A stretch of 64,000 bases of DNA, taken from the NCBI GenBank assembly GCA_903901045.1, contig CAIUPP010000100.1, positions 1 to 64,000 on the forward strand. The letters are read 5' to 3'. Below the pieces are notes generated by a model. It saw only the letters and a program-made list of their open reading frames with translations. It had not been told where the DNA came from and did no database searches. The position numbers were made by a program, and so were the translations under genes. This DNA comes from an uncultured Planctomycetota bacterium. Its GTDB lineage: Bacteria > Planctomycetota > Brocadiia > CAIUPP01. Below are positions 8,383-17,392 of this stretch, piece after piece; the first letter of the stretch is position 1; every line of letters begins with the position of its first letter.

Positions 8383-10098
8383 CTACACGGCATCCATCTG
8401 GGTGACGCGCAGCACCTCGGCGGCGGTGGTGAGGCCGGCGATGGCTTTCTGCGCCCCGTCCATGCGCAGCGTCTTCAGCCCGCGCTCGATCGCGCTGCGC
8501 TTGATCTCCGTCGCGTTGCGCCGCTCCATGATCTGGACGCGCGTCTCCTCGTCGATGGCGAACAACTCGTAGATGCCCGTCCGCCCGAAGTAGCCGGTCT
8601 GGAAGCACTCCTTGCATCCGCGCCCGCGATAGAGTACTCCATTGATCAGCTCTTCGCGCGCCACCCCCAGTTCGCGCAGCGGCTCCGCCTCCGGGATGAG
8701 CGATTCCTTGCAGTGCGGGCAGATCACGCGCACGAGGCGCTGCGCGATCACCGCGATCATCGCCGAGGCGACCAGGTACGGCTCGATCCCCAGGTCCAGC
8801 AAGCGCGTCAGCGATCCCGCCGAGTCGTTCGTGTGCAGGGTGCTGAACACCAGGTGCCCCGTGAGGGCGGCCTGGATGGCGATGCGCGCCGTCTCCAGGT
8901 CGCGCACTTCGCCCACCATGATGACGTCCGGGTCCTGCCGCAGCACCGAGCGCAGTCCGCTGGCGAAGGTCATTCCCTTCTGGTCCGTCACCTGGATCTG
9001 GCTGATGCCATGCAGGCGGTATTCGATCGGGTCCTCGATGGTGATGCAGTTGGTCTGCGAGGAGTTGATCTTGTTGAGCATCCCGTAGAGCGTCGTCGTC
9101 TTGCCCGAGCCGGTCGGGCCGGTGACGAAGATCACCCCGTGCGTGAACTGGATCACGCGCAGCAGCTTGGCCATGTCGTCGGGCAGCAGCCCTACGTCCT
9201 CCAGGCCGAACAGCCGCGTCCCCTTGTCCAGCAGCCGCAGCACGGCGCGCTCGCCGAAGCAGGCAGGGACGACCGACATGCGCAGGTCGATCTCGCGGTC
9301 GCGCAGCGTCATCGTCGCGCGACCGTCCTGGGGGGTGCGCTTCTCGGCGATGTCCATGTTCCCCATCACCTTGATGCGCGAGATCATGGAATCCTGCAGC
9401 GCCTTCGGGAAGGTCAGCCGGTCGTAAAGGATGCCATCGATGCGGAAGCGCACCAGCACATCCTCCTCGCGCGGCTGAATGTGCACGTCGCTGGCGCGCA
9501 CCTGGAACGCTTCGTACAGGATCTGCCGGACCAGTTGGATCACGGGGGCCTTGTCGCCGATGTCCAGCAGGTCCTCCGAGCCTATCGGCTGCACGGAGTT
9601 GATCTGCGGCCCCTCGTCGCTGAGTTGCTCCATCACGTTGTCGAGGATGCCCCCCAGGCGCGACTTGTTCTCATACGCGCGGTCGATCAGCGAGACGATC
9701 TGGATGGTGGGGGCCAGCACGGGCTCCACCTCGACCCCCAGCAGCATCGCGAGGTCGTCCAGGGGGTTGGTTTCGAGCGCCGCGGCGGTGGCCACCTCCA
9801 GCCGCCCGTCGCGCCGGCCGACCGCCACGACATTGTGCCGGCGGACGAAGTGAAGCGGGACGCGCTCCAGGAATTCCTGCGGCACCTCGACCCCCGCGAG
9901 GCTGTCGCGATAAGGGAGGCCCAGCGCCTGGCCCATCGCGCGCAGCAACTGCGGCTCGGTCGCCAGTTCCCGCTCCAGCAGCTCCTTCTCCAGCGGGCGC
10001 TGCGCCTCGCGCGCGGCGTGGAGCGCCGTCTCGAACTGCGCATCGCTGAGCAGCGCTTCGCCGATCAGTATCTGTTTCAGGCTCGATTCAAGGCTCAT
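8383..10098 (-). CDS. gspE: Type II secretion ATPase GspE
   Basis: This 571-aa cytoplasmic hexameric ATPase powers pseudopilus assembly. An N-terminal GspE/PilB domain (about 1-150) precedes the ATPase core. Walker A reads GPTGSGKTT (near 330), and the Walker B region includes VIMVGEVRD with ALTGHLVFSTLHTND after it. A zinc-binding cysteine tetrad (CPHC near 475 and CKEC further on, before FGRTGIYEL) is present, as in secretion ATPases of this type. The start overlaps the end of gspD by 11 nt, so the two are translationally coupled. It is the last gene of the minus-strand gspD-gspE unit. Confidence 0.96.
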   Translation of the reverse strand: MSLESSLKQILIGEALLSDAQFETALHAAREAQRPLEKELLERELATEPQLLRAMGQALGLPYRDSLAGVEVPQEFLERVPLHFVRRHNVVAVGRRDGRLEVATAAALETNPLDDLAMLLGVEVEPVLAPTIQIVSLIDRAYENKSRLGGILDNVMEQLSDEGPQINSVQPIGSEDLLDIGDKAPVIQLVRQILYEAFQVRASDVHIQPREEDVLVRFRIDGILYDRLTFPKALQDSMISRIKVMGNMDIAEKRTPQDGRATMTLRDREIDLRMSVVPACFGERAVLRLLDKGTRLFGLEDVGLLPDDMAKLLRVIQFTHGVIFVTGPTGSGKTTTLYGMLNKINSSQTNCITIEDPIEYRLHGISQIQVTDQKGMTFASGLRSVLRQDPDVIMVGEVRDLETARIAIQAALTGHLVFSTLHTNDSAGSLTRLLDLGIEPYLVASAMIAVIAQRLVRVICPHCKESLIPEAEPLRELGVAREELINGVLYRGRGCKECFQTGYFGRTGIYELFAIDEETRVQIMERRNATEIKRSAIERGLKTLRMDGAQKAIAGLTTAAEVLRVTQMDAV

Positions 10099-12310
10099 GG
10101 ATTCCCGCTCCGGAGGCGGCCGGGCTTTCGAACAAGTCCTGCTTCACCGGCAACTGCTTGTACTCCGGCCGCGTCAGGTTCTCTTCGGTGATCACCTGGC
10201 GGGAGGCGGCGCTGCTGAGACCTTTCAGGTCCGAGAAATCCTCCGCGCGAGCGATGCGCGTCTTGATGAAGACATACAGCGTCGCCTGGCTGGCGTCGCT
10301 GGTGTCGCGGCGGAAGAGCTGGCCCAGCAGCGGGATGCTCCCCAGGATCGGCACCTGCGAGCGGCTGTTGCTGTTGTCCGCCCGGTTCAGGCCGCCGATC
10401 AGCACGGTGGAGTTGTCCGGGATCGTCACCTTGGAGGTGACTTCGTCGGTGTGGCGCGCCGGCGGGGCGCTGTCGGAGGCGGCGGTCCCCGTGAAGGCCG
10501 AGAGCTTCACGTGAATATCCAGTTGCAGGTAATCCGCCTCGCTGATGTGCGGCGTGACATCCAGATAGGTGCCCGCCGTTTCATACCCGCCGAAGGAACT
10601 CGTGGTGGTGTTCGAGCCGACCGCGTTGATCTGCGTGTAAGGCTCCTCCGCCTCGCTCACGAAACTGGCCGCTTCATTGTCGTTGACCAGCGCGCGCGGG
10701 CGCGAGACGATCCGGCCGTTCCCCTTCTGCTCCATGAGCTTCACGATGGCCTGAATGTCGCCTCCCTTGATCACGAAGCCGGTCAGACCGCTGGATGCCG
10801 ATACGGCCGCCGTCTTGGCCGCGAAGTCGATCTTGCTCAGGCCGAAGTTCGTCCCCCCGCGCACCGCGCCGCGCTGGAGGTTCAGCAACTCCACCCCGAT
10901 GTCCAAGGCCTGCGAGCGGCTCACCTCGACCACCAGCGCCTCGATCATCACCTGCGGGCGGCGCATGTCGAGCTGTTCGATAATCGCCGCCAGCAACGCC
11001 TGCTCGCGCGGCGGACCCACCAGGATCAGCGAGTTGGTATGCTTATTCGCGATGGCCTGCACCTGGCTGCCCACCAGGCCGGTCATCGTCCCGCCGCCGG
11101 CGGCCGCGATTGCGGCGGACGAATCCGTCGCCGCAGCGGCGGTTGCAGGCGCTGCCGCGGCATAGGCGGGCGTCCCCGTGGTCGCGCGCGGTGTCGTTCC
11201 GCTCGGGGCGGGGGTGGAGGTGCTGGGGTGGCCGGAAGCCGTCGTCGTCTCCATCCCGCCGCCCATGATCTGCTGGACCGTCGCCAGCATGTCCTCGGCC
11301 TTGGTGTTCTTCAGCCGGATGATGCGGTAGGGGCGCTCCGCCTCCGGCACCGGCACGTCCAACTGCTCCGCCAGCGAAGCGATAGCCTCCATGTCGGCAG
11401 GCAGCGCCACCACCACCAGCGCGTTCAGCCGCGCGTCGCTATCGATGGCAAACCCCGCGCGCCCCTGCGCCGACGAGTCCATGCCGCTGCGCGCCCGCAG
11501 ATAAGCGGTGATCTTCGGCGCATACTCATCGGCGCGGATGTACTTGAGCGGGATGAGCTTCAGCGGCGGCTGATCCGCCGTCACGTCCAGCACCTCGATC
11601 ATCTTCAGCATGCGCGCGACGTTCGGCGCGTAATCGGTCAGCACCAGCATCCGCTGCCCGGGCACGGCGAAGATTCTTGACCCGGCCGCCAGTCCGGCCC
11701 CGCCCGCGGCGGGACGTCCCGGTTGCGCCGCGCGCGGCGCCGCCACGCCGGACATGATTCCCTGAAGCGAGTTCATCACCGTCGCGGCGTCCGTGTTCTT
11801 CAGCGCCACCACCTGCGTGACGATCACATCGCGGTCCGGCAGCTTGGCCGTCTCGTTCGGACCGTAGAACGGCGTGGGCTTCGTTCCCGCGACGCTGGCC
11901 GACACCACCTTGACGAACCCCTCCGGCGAGGGGGAGAGCGCCCACCCCTTGAATTCCAGGATGGACTCCAGAATGCTCTGGAGCGCCGTCACTGAAACTT
12001 CCTTCGGCGCGCGCAGGCTCACTGTCCCGGTGAGCGTTTCGTCGTAAATGTAATTCGTCTTCGTCCGAGCCGCCACATAGTCCACGATCAGCTTGATATC
12101 CACCTGATCGCCGAAATTCAAAATAACTTTCTGGTCACCCGACGCGGCCGGAACGACGGGTGCGGCGGGGGGCTTCATATCCTTTTGGAGCGGTGGGGCC
12201 GCTGCGGGCGGCTCCTGCGCCGGTGCCGCGCCCGCGAACAGTCCGAAGATCAATATTGTGTAGAGGATATGAACCAACGCGCTGCTGAAGCGATTCCCAA
12301 GGATCATCAT
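10088..12310 (-). CDS. gspD: Type II secretion secretin GspD
   Basis: This 740-aa outer-membrane secretin forms the exit channel. It begins with a hydrophobic signal peptide ending near GAAPAQ. A short Pro/Ala linker, an N0 domain (VDIKLIVDYVAARTKTNYIYD) and several N1-N3 ring domains with the LKNTxAxxM pattern follow. The N3 region contains a low-complexity Ala/Thr/Pro insertion (about 375-420). The C-terminal secretin core has VPILGSIPLLGQLFRR and VFIKTRI. I start at the double ATG at 12310/12307 behind GGGAG. The upstream in-frame ATG at 12346 lacks a ribosome site. The gene diverges from gspC. Confidence 0.95.
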   Translation of the reverse strand: MMILGNRFSSALVHILYTILIFGLFAGAAPAQEPPAAAPPLQKDMKPPAAPVVPAASGDQKVILNFGDQVDIKLIVDYVAARTKTNYIYDETLTGTVSLRAPKEVSVTALQSILESILEFKGWALSPSPEGFVKVVSASVAGTKPTPFYGPNETAKLPDRDVIVTQVVALKNTDAATVMNSLQGIMSGVAAPRAAQPGRPAAGGAGLAAGSRIFAVPGQRMLVLTDYAPNVARMLKMIEVLDVTADQPPLKLIPLKYIRADEYAPKITAYLRARSGMDSSAQGRAGFAIDSDARLNALVVVALPADMEAIASLAEQLDVPVPEAERPYRIIRLKNTKAEDMLATVQQIMGGGMETTTASGHPSTSTPAPSGTTPRATTGTPAYAAAAPATAAAATDSSAAIAAAGGGTMTGLVGSQVQAIANKHTNSLILVGPPREQALLAAIIEQLDMRRPQVMIEALVVEVSRSQALDIGVELLNLQRGAVRGGTNFGLSKIDFAAKTAAVSASSGLTGFVIKGGDIQAIVKLMEQKGNGRIVSRPRALVNDNEAASFVSEAEEPYTQINAVGSNTTTSSFGGYETAGTYLDVTPHISEADYLQLDIHVKLSAFTGTAASDSAPPARHTDEVTSKVTIPDNSTVLIGGLNRADNSNSRSQVPILGSIPLLGQLFRRDTSDASQATLYVFIKTRIARAEDFSDLKGLSSAASRQVITEENLTRPEYKQLPVKQDLFESPAASGAGIHEP

Positions 12311-12341
12311 TCCACTCCCACGGTTCGCCAGGTGCCCAGTT

Positions 12342-12452
12342 TTCACCTATTCGAATATAGGCTGGAATGCGGATGGTGTCAACCACTTATATCGACTGGA
12401 AATACGGAAGGGGGACTTGATTGCCGAGGCGGCAGGTTGTCTAATAGGTGAA
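12342..12452. promoter_or_regulatory. Divergent gspD/gspC control region with 10-bp inverted repeat
   Basis: TTCACCTATT at 12342-12351 is exactly repeated in inverse orientation at 12443-12452. The two copies flank the 166-bp region between the divergent gspD and gspC starts, one close to each gene. This symmetry is what a shared regulator binding both promoters would need. No regulator is identified. Confidence 0.4.
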
Positions 12453-12476
12453 GAGGAATTGCCTCAGGAGTCACGG

Positions 12477-13418
12477 ATGAGAATTGAGTCACTTCGACGC
12501 CCGCTGTGGGTTGCCGGCGCGCTGACGTTTGCCGCGGTGGCGCTGCTGCCGACGCTCTACCTTGTCGAAGGGTGGCGGCACGTGGAAACGCCCGCAGTGC
12601 TCGGGGACGACCTGAGCCGCTTGCAGAGGGCGCAGGCCGTTGCGCTTTTGCGCCCCTCCGACGACGCCGTGATCTGGCGGCGTCTGGGCGGGCGGATCAC
12701 CGTCGCCGCCGTCAAGACCCTTGCCGTCGGCGGCAACGCGGGACTGGAGACGCTGGCCACTTTCTACGAGGAGGACCAGCAGTTCTGCGGCGCGATCCTG
12801 CGCGACCGCGCTCGCCGGCAGTATCTCGTGAAGGTGGGTGAGACGATCCAGGGATGGCGGGTGGCGCGCATCACCACGGAAGGGGTCGCGATCAGCCAGG
12901 GCGGCGCTGAATTCTTCATCAAACTGCCCAGCGCCGCGGTGATGGCCGTGGCCGCGGTGTTGGCGGAGAACCCCGTGGCCGCCGCTCCCGCGCCGCAGGC
13001 CCGCGCTGACGCCGATACTTCTGCGCGCATTCCCGCTGCCGCTCCGCTGGTCGCTTCGCAGAGCGCCGCGCCCGAGGCTCCCCAGGCCGCCGACCCGAAT
13101 GTCGTCAGCCGCGTGCAACTGCAACTCTACGTGAGGCGTCTCGGCAGCATCCTGGCGCAGGGGCAACTCGCGCCGGAACACAACGCGGCGGGAGAAGTGG
13201 TGGGGCTGCGCGTCGCCAAGCTGGATGACAACGCCGTGGCGGCCGCGCGCGGGTTCAAGCAGGGAGACCTCATCCGCGAGGTCTATTCCACCAAGCTGAC
13301 CGACGTTTCCCAGCTACCCATTCTGGCCCGCCAGATATGGGCGGAGAATCCCCCCACGATAACCGTTCTCGTGAACCGCGACGGACAGGATCAGCAGGTC
13401 GTCTACCGGCTTCAATAA
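12477..13418 (+). CDS. gspC: Type II secretion inner-membrane protein GspC
   Basis: This 313-aa protein links the inner-membrane platform to the secretin. One N-terminal membrane helix (about 10-30) precedes the homology region, about 60-150, with the GspC-like pattern GAILRDRARRQYLVKVGETIQGWRV. An Ala/Pro linker and a C-terminal PDZ-like domain follow (about 205-313, GLRVAKLDDNAVAAARGFKQGDLIREV). The start at 12477 follows AGGAG by six bases; an earlier in-frame ATG at 12417 has no site. The orientation is opposite to all other gsp genes here: it converges on gspM and diverges from gspD. Confidence 0.88.
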   Translation: MRIESLRRPLWVAGALTFAAVALLPTLYLVEGWRHVETPAVLGDDLSRLQRAQAVALLRPSDDAVIWRRLGGRITVAAVKTLAVGGNAGLETLATFYEEDQQFCGAILRDRARRQYLVKVGETIQGWRVARITTEGVAISQGGAEFFIKLPSAAVMAVAAVLAENPVAAAPAPQARADADTSARIPAAAPLVASQSAAPEAPQAADPNVVSRVQLQLYVRRLGSILAQGQLAPEHNAAGEVVGLRVAKLDDNAVAAARGFKQGDLIREVYSTKLTDVSQLPILARQIWAENPPTITVLVNRDGQDQQVVYRLQ

Positions 13419-13457
13419 GGCCCCGCAGCGCGGCTTCTCAGATCAGGGATATTCGGC

Positions 13458-13985
13458 CTACTGACCCGAAGCGCGCCGCACCGACAGCATCACCCTCGCC
13501 GACCACCCCTTTCCCTCCCCCAGGGGGGACATCACGATCTCCCGTACCTTCAAGCCGGGGAACTCCCGCTCCGCTGAGGAAAGCATCTCCGTCAACCCCT
13601 GCGAAGAGACCTCCTTCAGGGTGAGCCGCGTTTCCTGCTCGATCAGGTCGGGCCGGTCGGCGGCCGGGTGCGGGTTGTCCATATTGATGCTCAGCGTCTC
13701 TTTGGACATCCCCGCCTTCGAGGCGGCCGCCTCCAGGAACGTGATCAAGTCCTGCGGCGGCTGACTCGTTCCGCGCCCGATCCCCAGGCTGGCGCGCAGC
13801 GTCAGCACGCTCTCCGCGGCGGCGATCTCGCGCGACACCGCATCCGCGTGGCGCGAGAGCGCCAGCTCGGCGCGTTGCAGGCGGCTCCACGCCGCCCACG
13901 TCCAGACCGTCGCCACGAGCGCGGCGGCTCCCAGCAGCAGGGGCCACTTGGCGCTCGGGTCTATCTTCAGCGGCTCACCGGCCAT
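13458..13985 (-). CDS. gspM: GspM-like type II secretion protein
   Basis: This 175-aa bitopic protein has one membrane helix (about 15-36), a coiled-coil stretch rich in Ala/Glu/Arg, and a ferredoxin-like periplasmic tail. Sequence identity to classical GspM is not obvious; the call rests on topology and on position as the last gene of the gspF-to-M run, right after the GspL-like gene. The start at 13985 overlaps the end of that gene by 11 nt, the same overlap length as gspD/gspE. PilO is the alternative name by analogy to type IV pili. The pairing with the GspL-like protein is inferred. Confidence 0.7.
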   Translation of the reverse strand: MAGEPLKIDPSAKWPLLLGAAALVATVWTWAAWSRLQRAELALSRHADAVSREIAAAESVLTLRASLGIGRGTSQPPQDLITFLEAAASKAGMSKETLSINMDNPHPAADRPDLIEQETRLTLKEVSSQGLTEMLSSAEREFPGLKVREIVMSPLGEGKGWSARVMLSVRRASGQ

Positions 13986-15426
13986 AGGGGGCATCCTTTT
14001 TCGGGGTCGCTTCCAGTTCAAAGACCGACTGTCCCCCCTCGTAGCGCAGGTTCCGGGGCGAAACGTTCAGCCCTGTCTGTGCCGCGACGGCGCGGACGAT
14101 CGTCGACGCATCGGAGTGCGACTTCGCGGCCATCTCGATCCGCGCCTGGTCCGGGAGGATTGTCACGGAGCGAATCGTCACCTCGATGGTCGGCGGAATC
14201 GCCCCGAGGATGGTGCGCAGCGTCACCAGCGCCGAGGCGTTCTGCCCCGTCGTCGCCGCGCCGCTGCGCAGGCGGTTCGTCTCCCCGGCCAGCCAGGATT
14301 CCATCTCCGAAGGCATGGACTTCCCAGGCTCGACCTTCTGCCAGACCGATTGCTCCTTGCCGAACAGCGCGTCATCCTGCTGGCGCTCATCCGCGGCGCG
14401 CCACATCATCCCCGTCGTGCCGAGCGCCATCAGGAGCGTCCAGCCCGCCAGGCAGAAGATCAGCGGCGCGCGGATGTGCTCGATCTTCGGGCGGTAACGG
14501 TACTCACCCGAGCGCATGTTCACCGGGAACTGCGCCGATTGAAGGAGCGGCAGCGCCAGCCCCAGCGCCGTCATCCCGTCGCGCAGGAACTCCGGCGTCA
14601 GGTCGCCTTTCAGCTTGTTTCCCTCGCCGGGCGCGAAGGGGGCCGCCGGAATCTCCAGCGCCTTGCCGATCTCTCCGGCCAATTCCGGGCGCGCGTTTCC
14701 GCCGAACAACAACGCGCGTGTGCCCGCGGACGCGTGGGGCGCTGCCGCCAGGAAAAGCCGCAACTCGCGCGCCAGCTTCTCGCTGTAGCGAGCGCGCTGC
14801 TCCGGGGTTGCCTCCGGCAAGTCCGCACCGAACCGCAGAATGCGCGCCGTCACCGGACGCGCGTACTCCACCCAGAGCGCCTTGGCCGAACCGCCTCCCA
14901 GGTCCAGCAGCAGCGTGGGCGTTTCGGGGAGGTTCCCCGTCGCGCTCAGCCCCTCCAGCAGCGCCATGGGTTCCACGCCGAGGCGGTGCGGGGCCACCCC
15001 GGCCTCCTCCAACTGCCGGAGCCATTCCTCCAGCGACGCCTTGCGCGACGCGAACGCCATCACGGTCGTCCCCTCCGTGCTGCTGCGCAAGGGGAAATAT
15101 TCCAGCGCCGCCTCCTCGATGGGGAAGGGGAGGAAGTTCTCCGCCTCGAAGCGCACCACCTTGGCGAGTTGCTCCGGGTTGGTGAACGGCACGGTGATCT
15201 CCCGAACCGCCGTCTCCTGCGCCGGGAGAGCCGCCGCGATCGGCTCCGAGCGCCACCCCGCCCGCGCTAGCAGCCCCGGCAGGAAGCTGAACTGCGCGGC
15301 CCCCTCCGCGTCGCGCGGGATCGCCTCAACGGCGAAGCCCGCCAGCGCGAGGCCGCGCGACGTGCGCTCGACCACCACCGCCTTGGCGAATTTCGTCCCG
15401 ATGTCCAGTCCCGCTGCTCGGCTCAC
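13975..15426 (-). CDS. gspL: GspL/PilM-like inner-membrane platform protein
   Basis: This 483-aa protein combines an actin-like cytoplasmic domain (about 1-315; MSRAAGLDIGTKFAKAVVV at the start and LLLDLGGGSAKALW near 170) with one membrane helix (about 325-345, APLIFCLAGWTLLMALGTTG). A periplasmic ferredoxin-like domain (about 370-483) follows. This is the fold order of GspL or of a PilM-PilN fusion. It normally recruits GspE to the membrane and pairs with GspM. The start is 12 nt from the gspK stop, and its 3' end overlaps gspM. Confidence 0.85.
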   Translation of the reverse strand: MSRAAGLDIGTKFAKAVVVERTSRGLALAGFAVEAIPRDAEGAAQFSFLPGLLARAGWRSEPIAAALPAQETAVREITVPFTNPEQLAKVVRFEAENFLPFPIEEAALEYFPLRSSTEGTTVMAFASRKASLEEWLRQLEEAGVAPHRLGVEPMALLEGLSATGNLPETPTLLLDLGGGSAKALWVEYARPVTARILRFGADLPEATPEQRARYSEKLARELRLFLAAAPHASAGTRALLFGGNARPELAGEIGKALEIPAAPFAPGEGNKLKGDLTPEFLRDGMTALGLALPLLQSAQFPVNMRSGEYRYRPKIEHIRAPLIFCLAGWTLLMALGTTGMMWRAADERQQDDALFGKEQSVWQKVEPGKSMPSEMESWLAGETNRLRSGAATTGQNASALVTLRTILGAIPPTIEVTIRSVTILPDQARIEMAAKSHSDASTIVRAVAAQTGLNVSPRNLRYEGGQSVFELEATPKKDAPYGR

Positions 15427-15438
15427 GCTCGGCTTCTC

Positions 15439-16374
15439 CTATGGCGACCGCCTGCAGAGGCGGATAATCCCTTTCCCGTCGCTTCCCGGGTCCACGACCG
15501 CGTGCGTCACCAGCCGCGATGGCCCGCTGCGCGTCGTCACCGTCACCTGGACGATGCCTCCCGTGAAGGTGAGGCGGCCCGCCAGCGGCTCCGCCGCGGG
15601 CCCGTCCAGGCCGAGCACCTGCACCACCTCGGCGATCGATTCGAACTCCTTCGCCGTCCGGTACTTGATCAGCACGTCCGCTTTGCCCGGCGCCACGTCC
15701 GCCAGCACCGCATCGAGCACCTCGACCGGCGCTGTGTTCACGTTGACGCCGCCGCTCCCCCAGCAGGTAACGTACCCGGAAAGCCCCTGCGATTCCACTC
15801 CTGCCGCGCCCGCGCCGCCGTAAAGCAGCGCATCCGTCACCCCCTCCACCTCGCGCAACTCCTCCAGCAGCGTGATCGCCTGCGGAACATCTCCAGCGCC
15901 TCCCGTCCCGGAGCGCGTCGCGATGAAGTCCGCTATCGACGTCGCGAGGGCCTCATCGACCTTCAGCGCCGACGCCAGGGCAGTCCAAGCCTGGCGCGTC
16001 CAGTCCTGGGTCGCCGCGTTGGGCGACGCCAATCCGTTAAGGTTCAGCTTGCCGCTCTCATCCTCGAACAACGCATCCGTCAGCCCATCCCCCAGCGCCA
16101 GACCGCGCACCCCCTCGGCCAGCAACTGCTTGCGCTCCGTCTCGGTGAACTCCTTCGACGAAAGCCGCGCGCAGACCACCCGCAGAATTCCATCGGTCGC
16201 CGCCACATGCTGCGCGTCGCCGCTGAAGTTCAGCGAAGCGCGCTGCGCGTACCAGGAGTACATCGCCAGGTCTCCCACCACCAGCCCCAGCAGCGCCACC
16301 ACCAGCAGCACGATGATCAGCGCGAACCCGCGCCTTGCCGCCCTGTGCCTGAATCCATGGAGAAAGCGCTTCAT
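15439..16374 (-). CDS. gspK: Minor pseudopilin GspK
   Basis: This 311-aa protein is the largest minor pseudopilin of the tip complex. The prepilin site reads RRG-FALIIVLLVVALLG. The Glu normally at position 5 is replaced by a hydrophobic residue, as is typical of GspK. A long globular domain follows, with the KLNLNGL motif near 130 and VNVNTAPVEVL near 230 that are characteristic of the family. The ATG at 16374 overlaps the gspJ stop as ATGA. A longer frame reaching 16515 lies inside gspJ and is rejected. Confidence 0.92.
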   Translation of the reverse strand: MKRFLHGFRHRAARRGFALIIVLLVVALLGLVVGDLAMYSWYAQRASLNFSGDAQHVAATDGILRVVCARLSSKEFTETERKQLLAEGVRGLALGDGLTDALFEDESGKLNLNGLASPNAATQDWTRQAWTALASALKVDEALATSIADFIATRSGTGGAGDVPQAITLLEELREVEGVTDALLYGGAGAAGVESQGLSGYVTCWGSGGVNVNTAPVEVLDAVLADVAPGKADVLIKYRTAKEFESIAEVVQVLGLDGPAAEPLAGRLTFTGGIVQVTVTTRSGPSRLVTHAVVDPGSDGKGIIRLCRRSP

Positions 16375-17006
16375 TGGCCCCCTCCGGTTCCCTGGTTCAT
16401 GGAGGCGGGAATCCAGACCGTCGCCTGCACCGGTTCGGATGCGGCCCCTTCCACCGGGGCCAGTTCCAGCGTGAAGCGCACCCCCTGGGCGACCTGCCCC
16501 TGCGACTCCGGCCACTCCGTCGCCCAGACGGCGCCGTTGAAGAACGCCACCCGGCAGGAGCGCAGCCGCCGAAAGACCGGCTCAAAGACAGGCTCTTCCT
16601 GCGTTCCGTTGGACCAGGGCGTCTGCGAGCGCATCAAATCCACCAGGTCGCGCTCCTCCGCGTTCGGGTCCAGCCGATAGCTGACCTGGAAAATGCCTCC
16701 TCCCTCGCTGCGCGCGAGCGGATTCGATACGGTGACGAAGGTGAGCAACGCGCCCTCCGGCGGCGGGAGGGCTGTGCCGGTGAAGACGCCCGCCGCTTCG
16801 CCCGTCACCAGCGTTCCGCGCAGTTCCTCCCGCAGCAGCCAGGCGAGCGATTGAGCCGAGGCGGTCGCATCGCTCACGGCCTCGACGTGCTCTCGCGCGG
16901 AGATCGTGGAGAAGAGCATTGCATACGCCGCCGTGAACAGCGCCGAGAGAATCGCCAGCGCCAGCAGCACCTCCAGCAGCGTGAATCCCGCGCGGCGCTC
17001 TCTCAT
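16371..17006 (-). CDS. gspJ: Minor pseudopilin GspJ
   Basis: This 211-aa protein has a class III prepilin leader, MRERRAG-FTLLEVLLALAILSALF, with Gly at -1 and Glu at +5. A beta-rich globular domain of GspJ size follows. GspJ forms the pseudopilus tip with GspI and GspK. It overlaps gspI upstream and gspK downstream by 4 nt each (ATGA), showing tight translational coupling. Confidence 0.9.
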   Translation of the reverse strand: MRERRAGFTLLEVLLALAILSALFTAAYAMLFSTISAREHVEAVSDATASAQSLAWLLREELRGTLVTGEAAGVFTGTALPPPEGALLTFVTVSNPLARSEGGGIFQVSYRLDPNAEERDLVDLMRSQTPWSNGTQEEPVFEPVFRRLRSCRVAFFNGAVWATEWPESQGQVAQGVRFTLELAPVEGAASEPVQATVWIPASMNQGTGGGQ

Positions 17007-17392
17007 GGCCTGCCCCCCGGCGCGAGGAGCGTCTCCACGGCCAGCGTCTCATCTCCGGTGGAAGCCGACGCCCCGGCGGGAAAGCGCATTTCAACGCGGA
17101 CGCGGCGCGCCAGTCCCAGCGGCCCCAGCGGGGTCTGCGTCAGGACGTAGCGGCATGTGAAACCGGGATAGGCATCATAGTGGCGCTGTATCGGCAGGGA
17201 GACGTCGGGGTTCAGCGCCAACTCCGCCAGCGCCTCGGAGGCGAGCATCGTGGCGATTTGCCGGTTGCGCGCGGTCGTGGCGTTGCGCACCGCGTTGGAG
17301 CGGATCGCCAGCAGCGTCGCCGCCGCGCCGGCCAGGATAGCCAGCGCCAGCAGCGTCTCGATCAGCGTGAAGCCGTCACGGCGTCGCCGCAT
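17003..17392 (-). CDS. gspI: Minor pseudopilin GspI
   Basis: This 129-aa protein starts with MRRRRDG-FTLIETLLALAILAGAA, a canonical prepilin cleavage site with Glu+5. A short globular domain typical of GspI follows, including NRQIATMLASEALAEL just after the helix. Its start lies 17 nt inside the gspH coding region. It is placed as the second tip-complex pseudopilin in the usual H-I-J-K order. Confidence 0.9.
   Translation of the reverse strand: MRRRRDGFTLIETLLALAILAGAAATLLAIRSNAVRNATTARNRQIATMLASEALAELALNPDVSLPIQRHYDAYPGFTCRYVLTQTPLGPLGLARRVRVEMRFPAGASASTGDETLAVETLLAPGGRP

Noticed and set aside
8344-10191. A 615-codon plus-strand frame opposite gspE
   Set aside because: The composition (Arg/His/Gln/Leu) is that of a high-GC antisense frame; gspE on the other strand has all its motifs.
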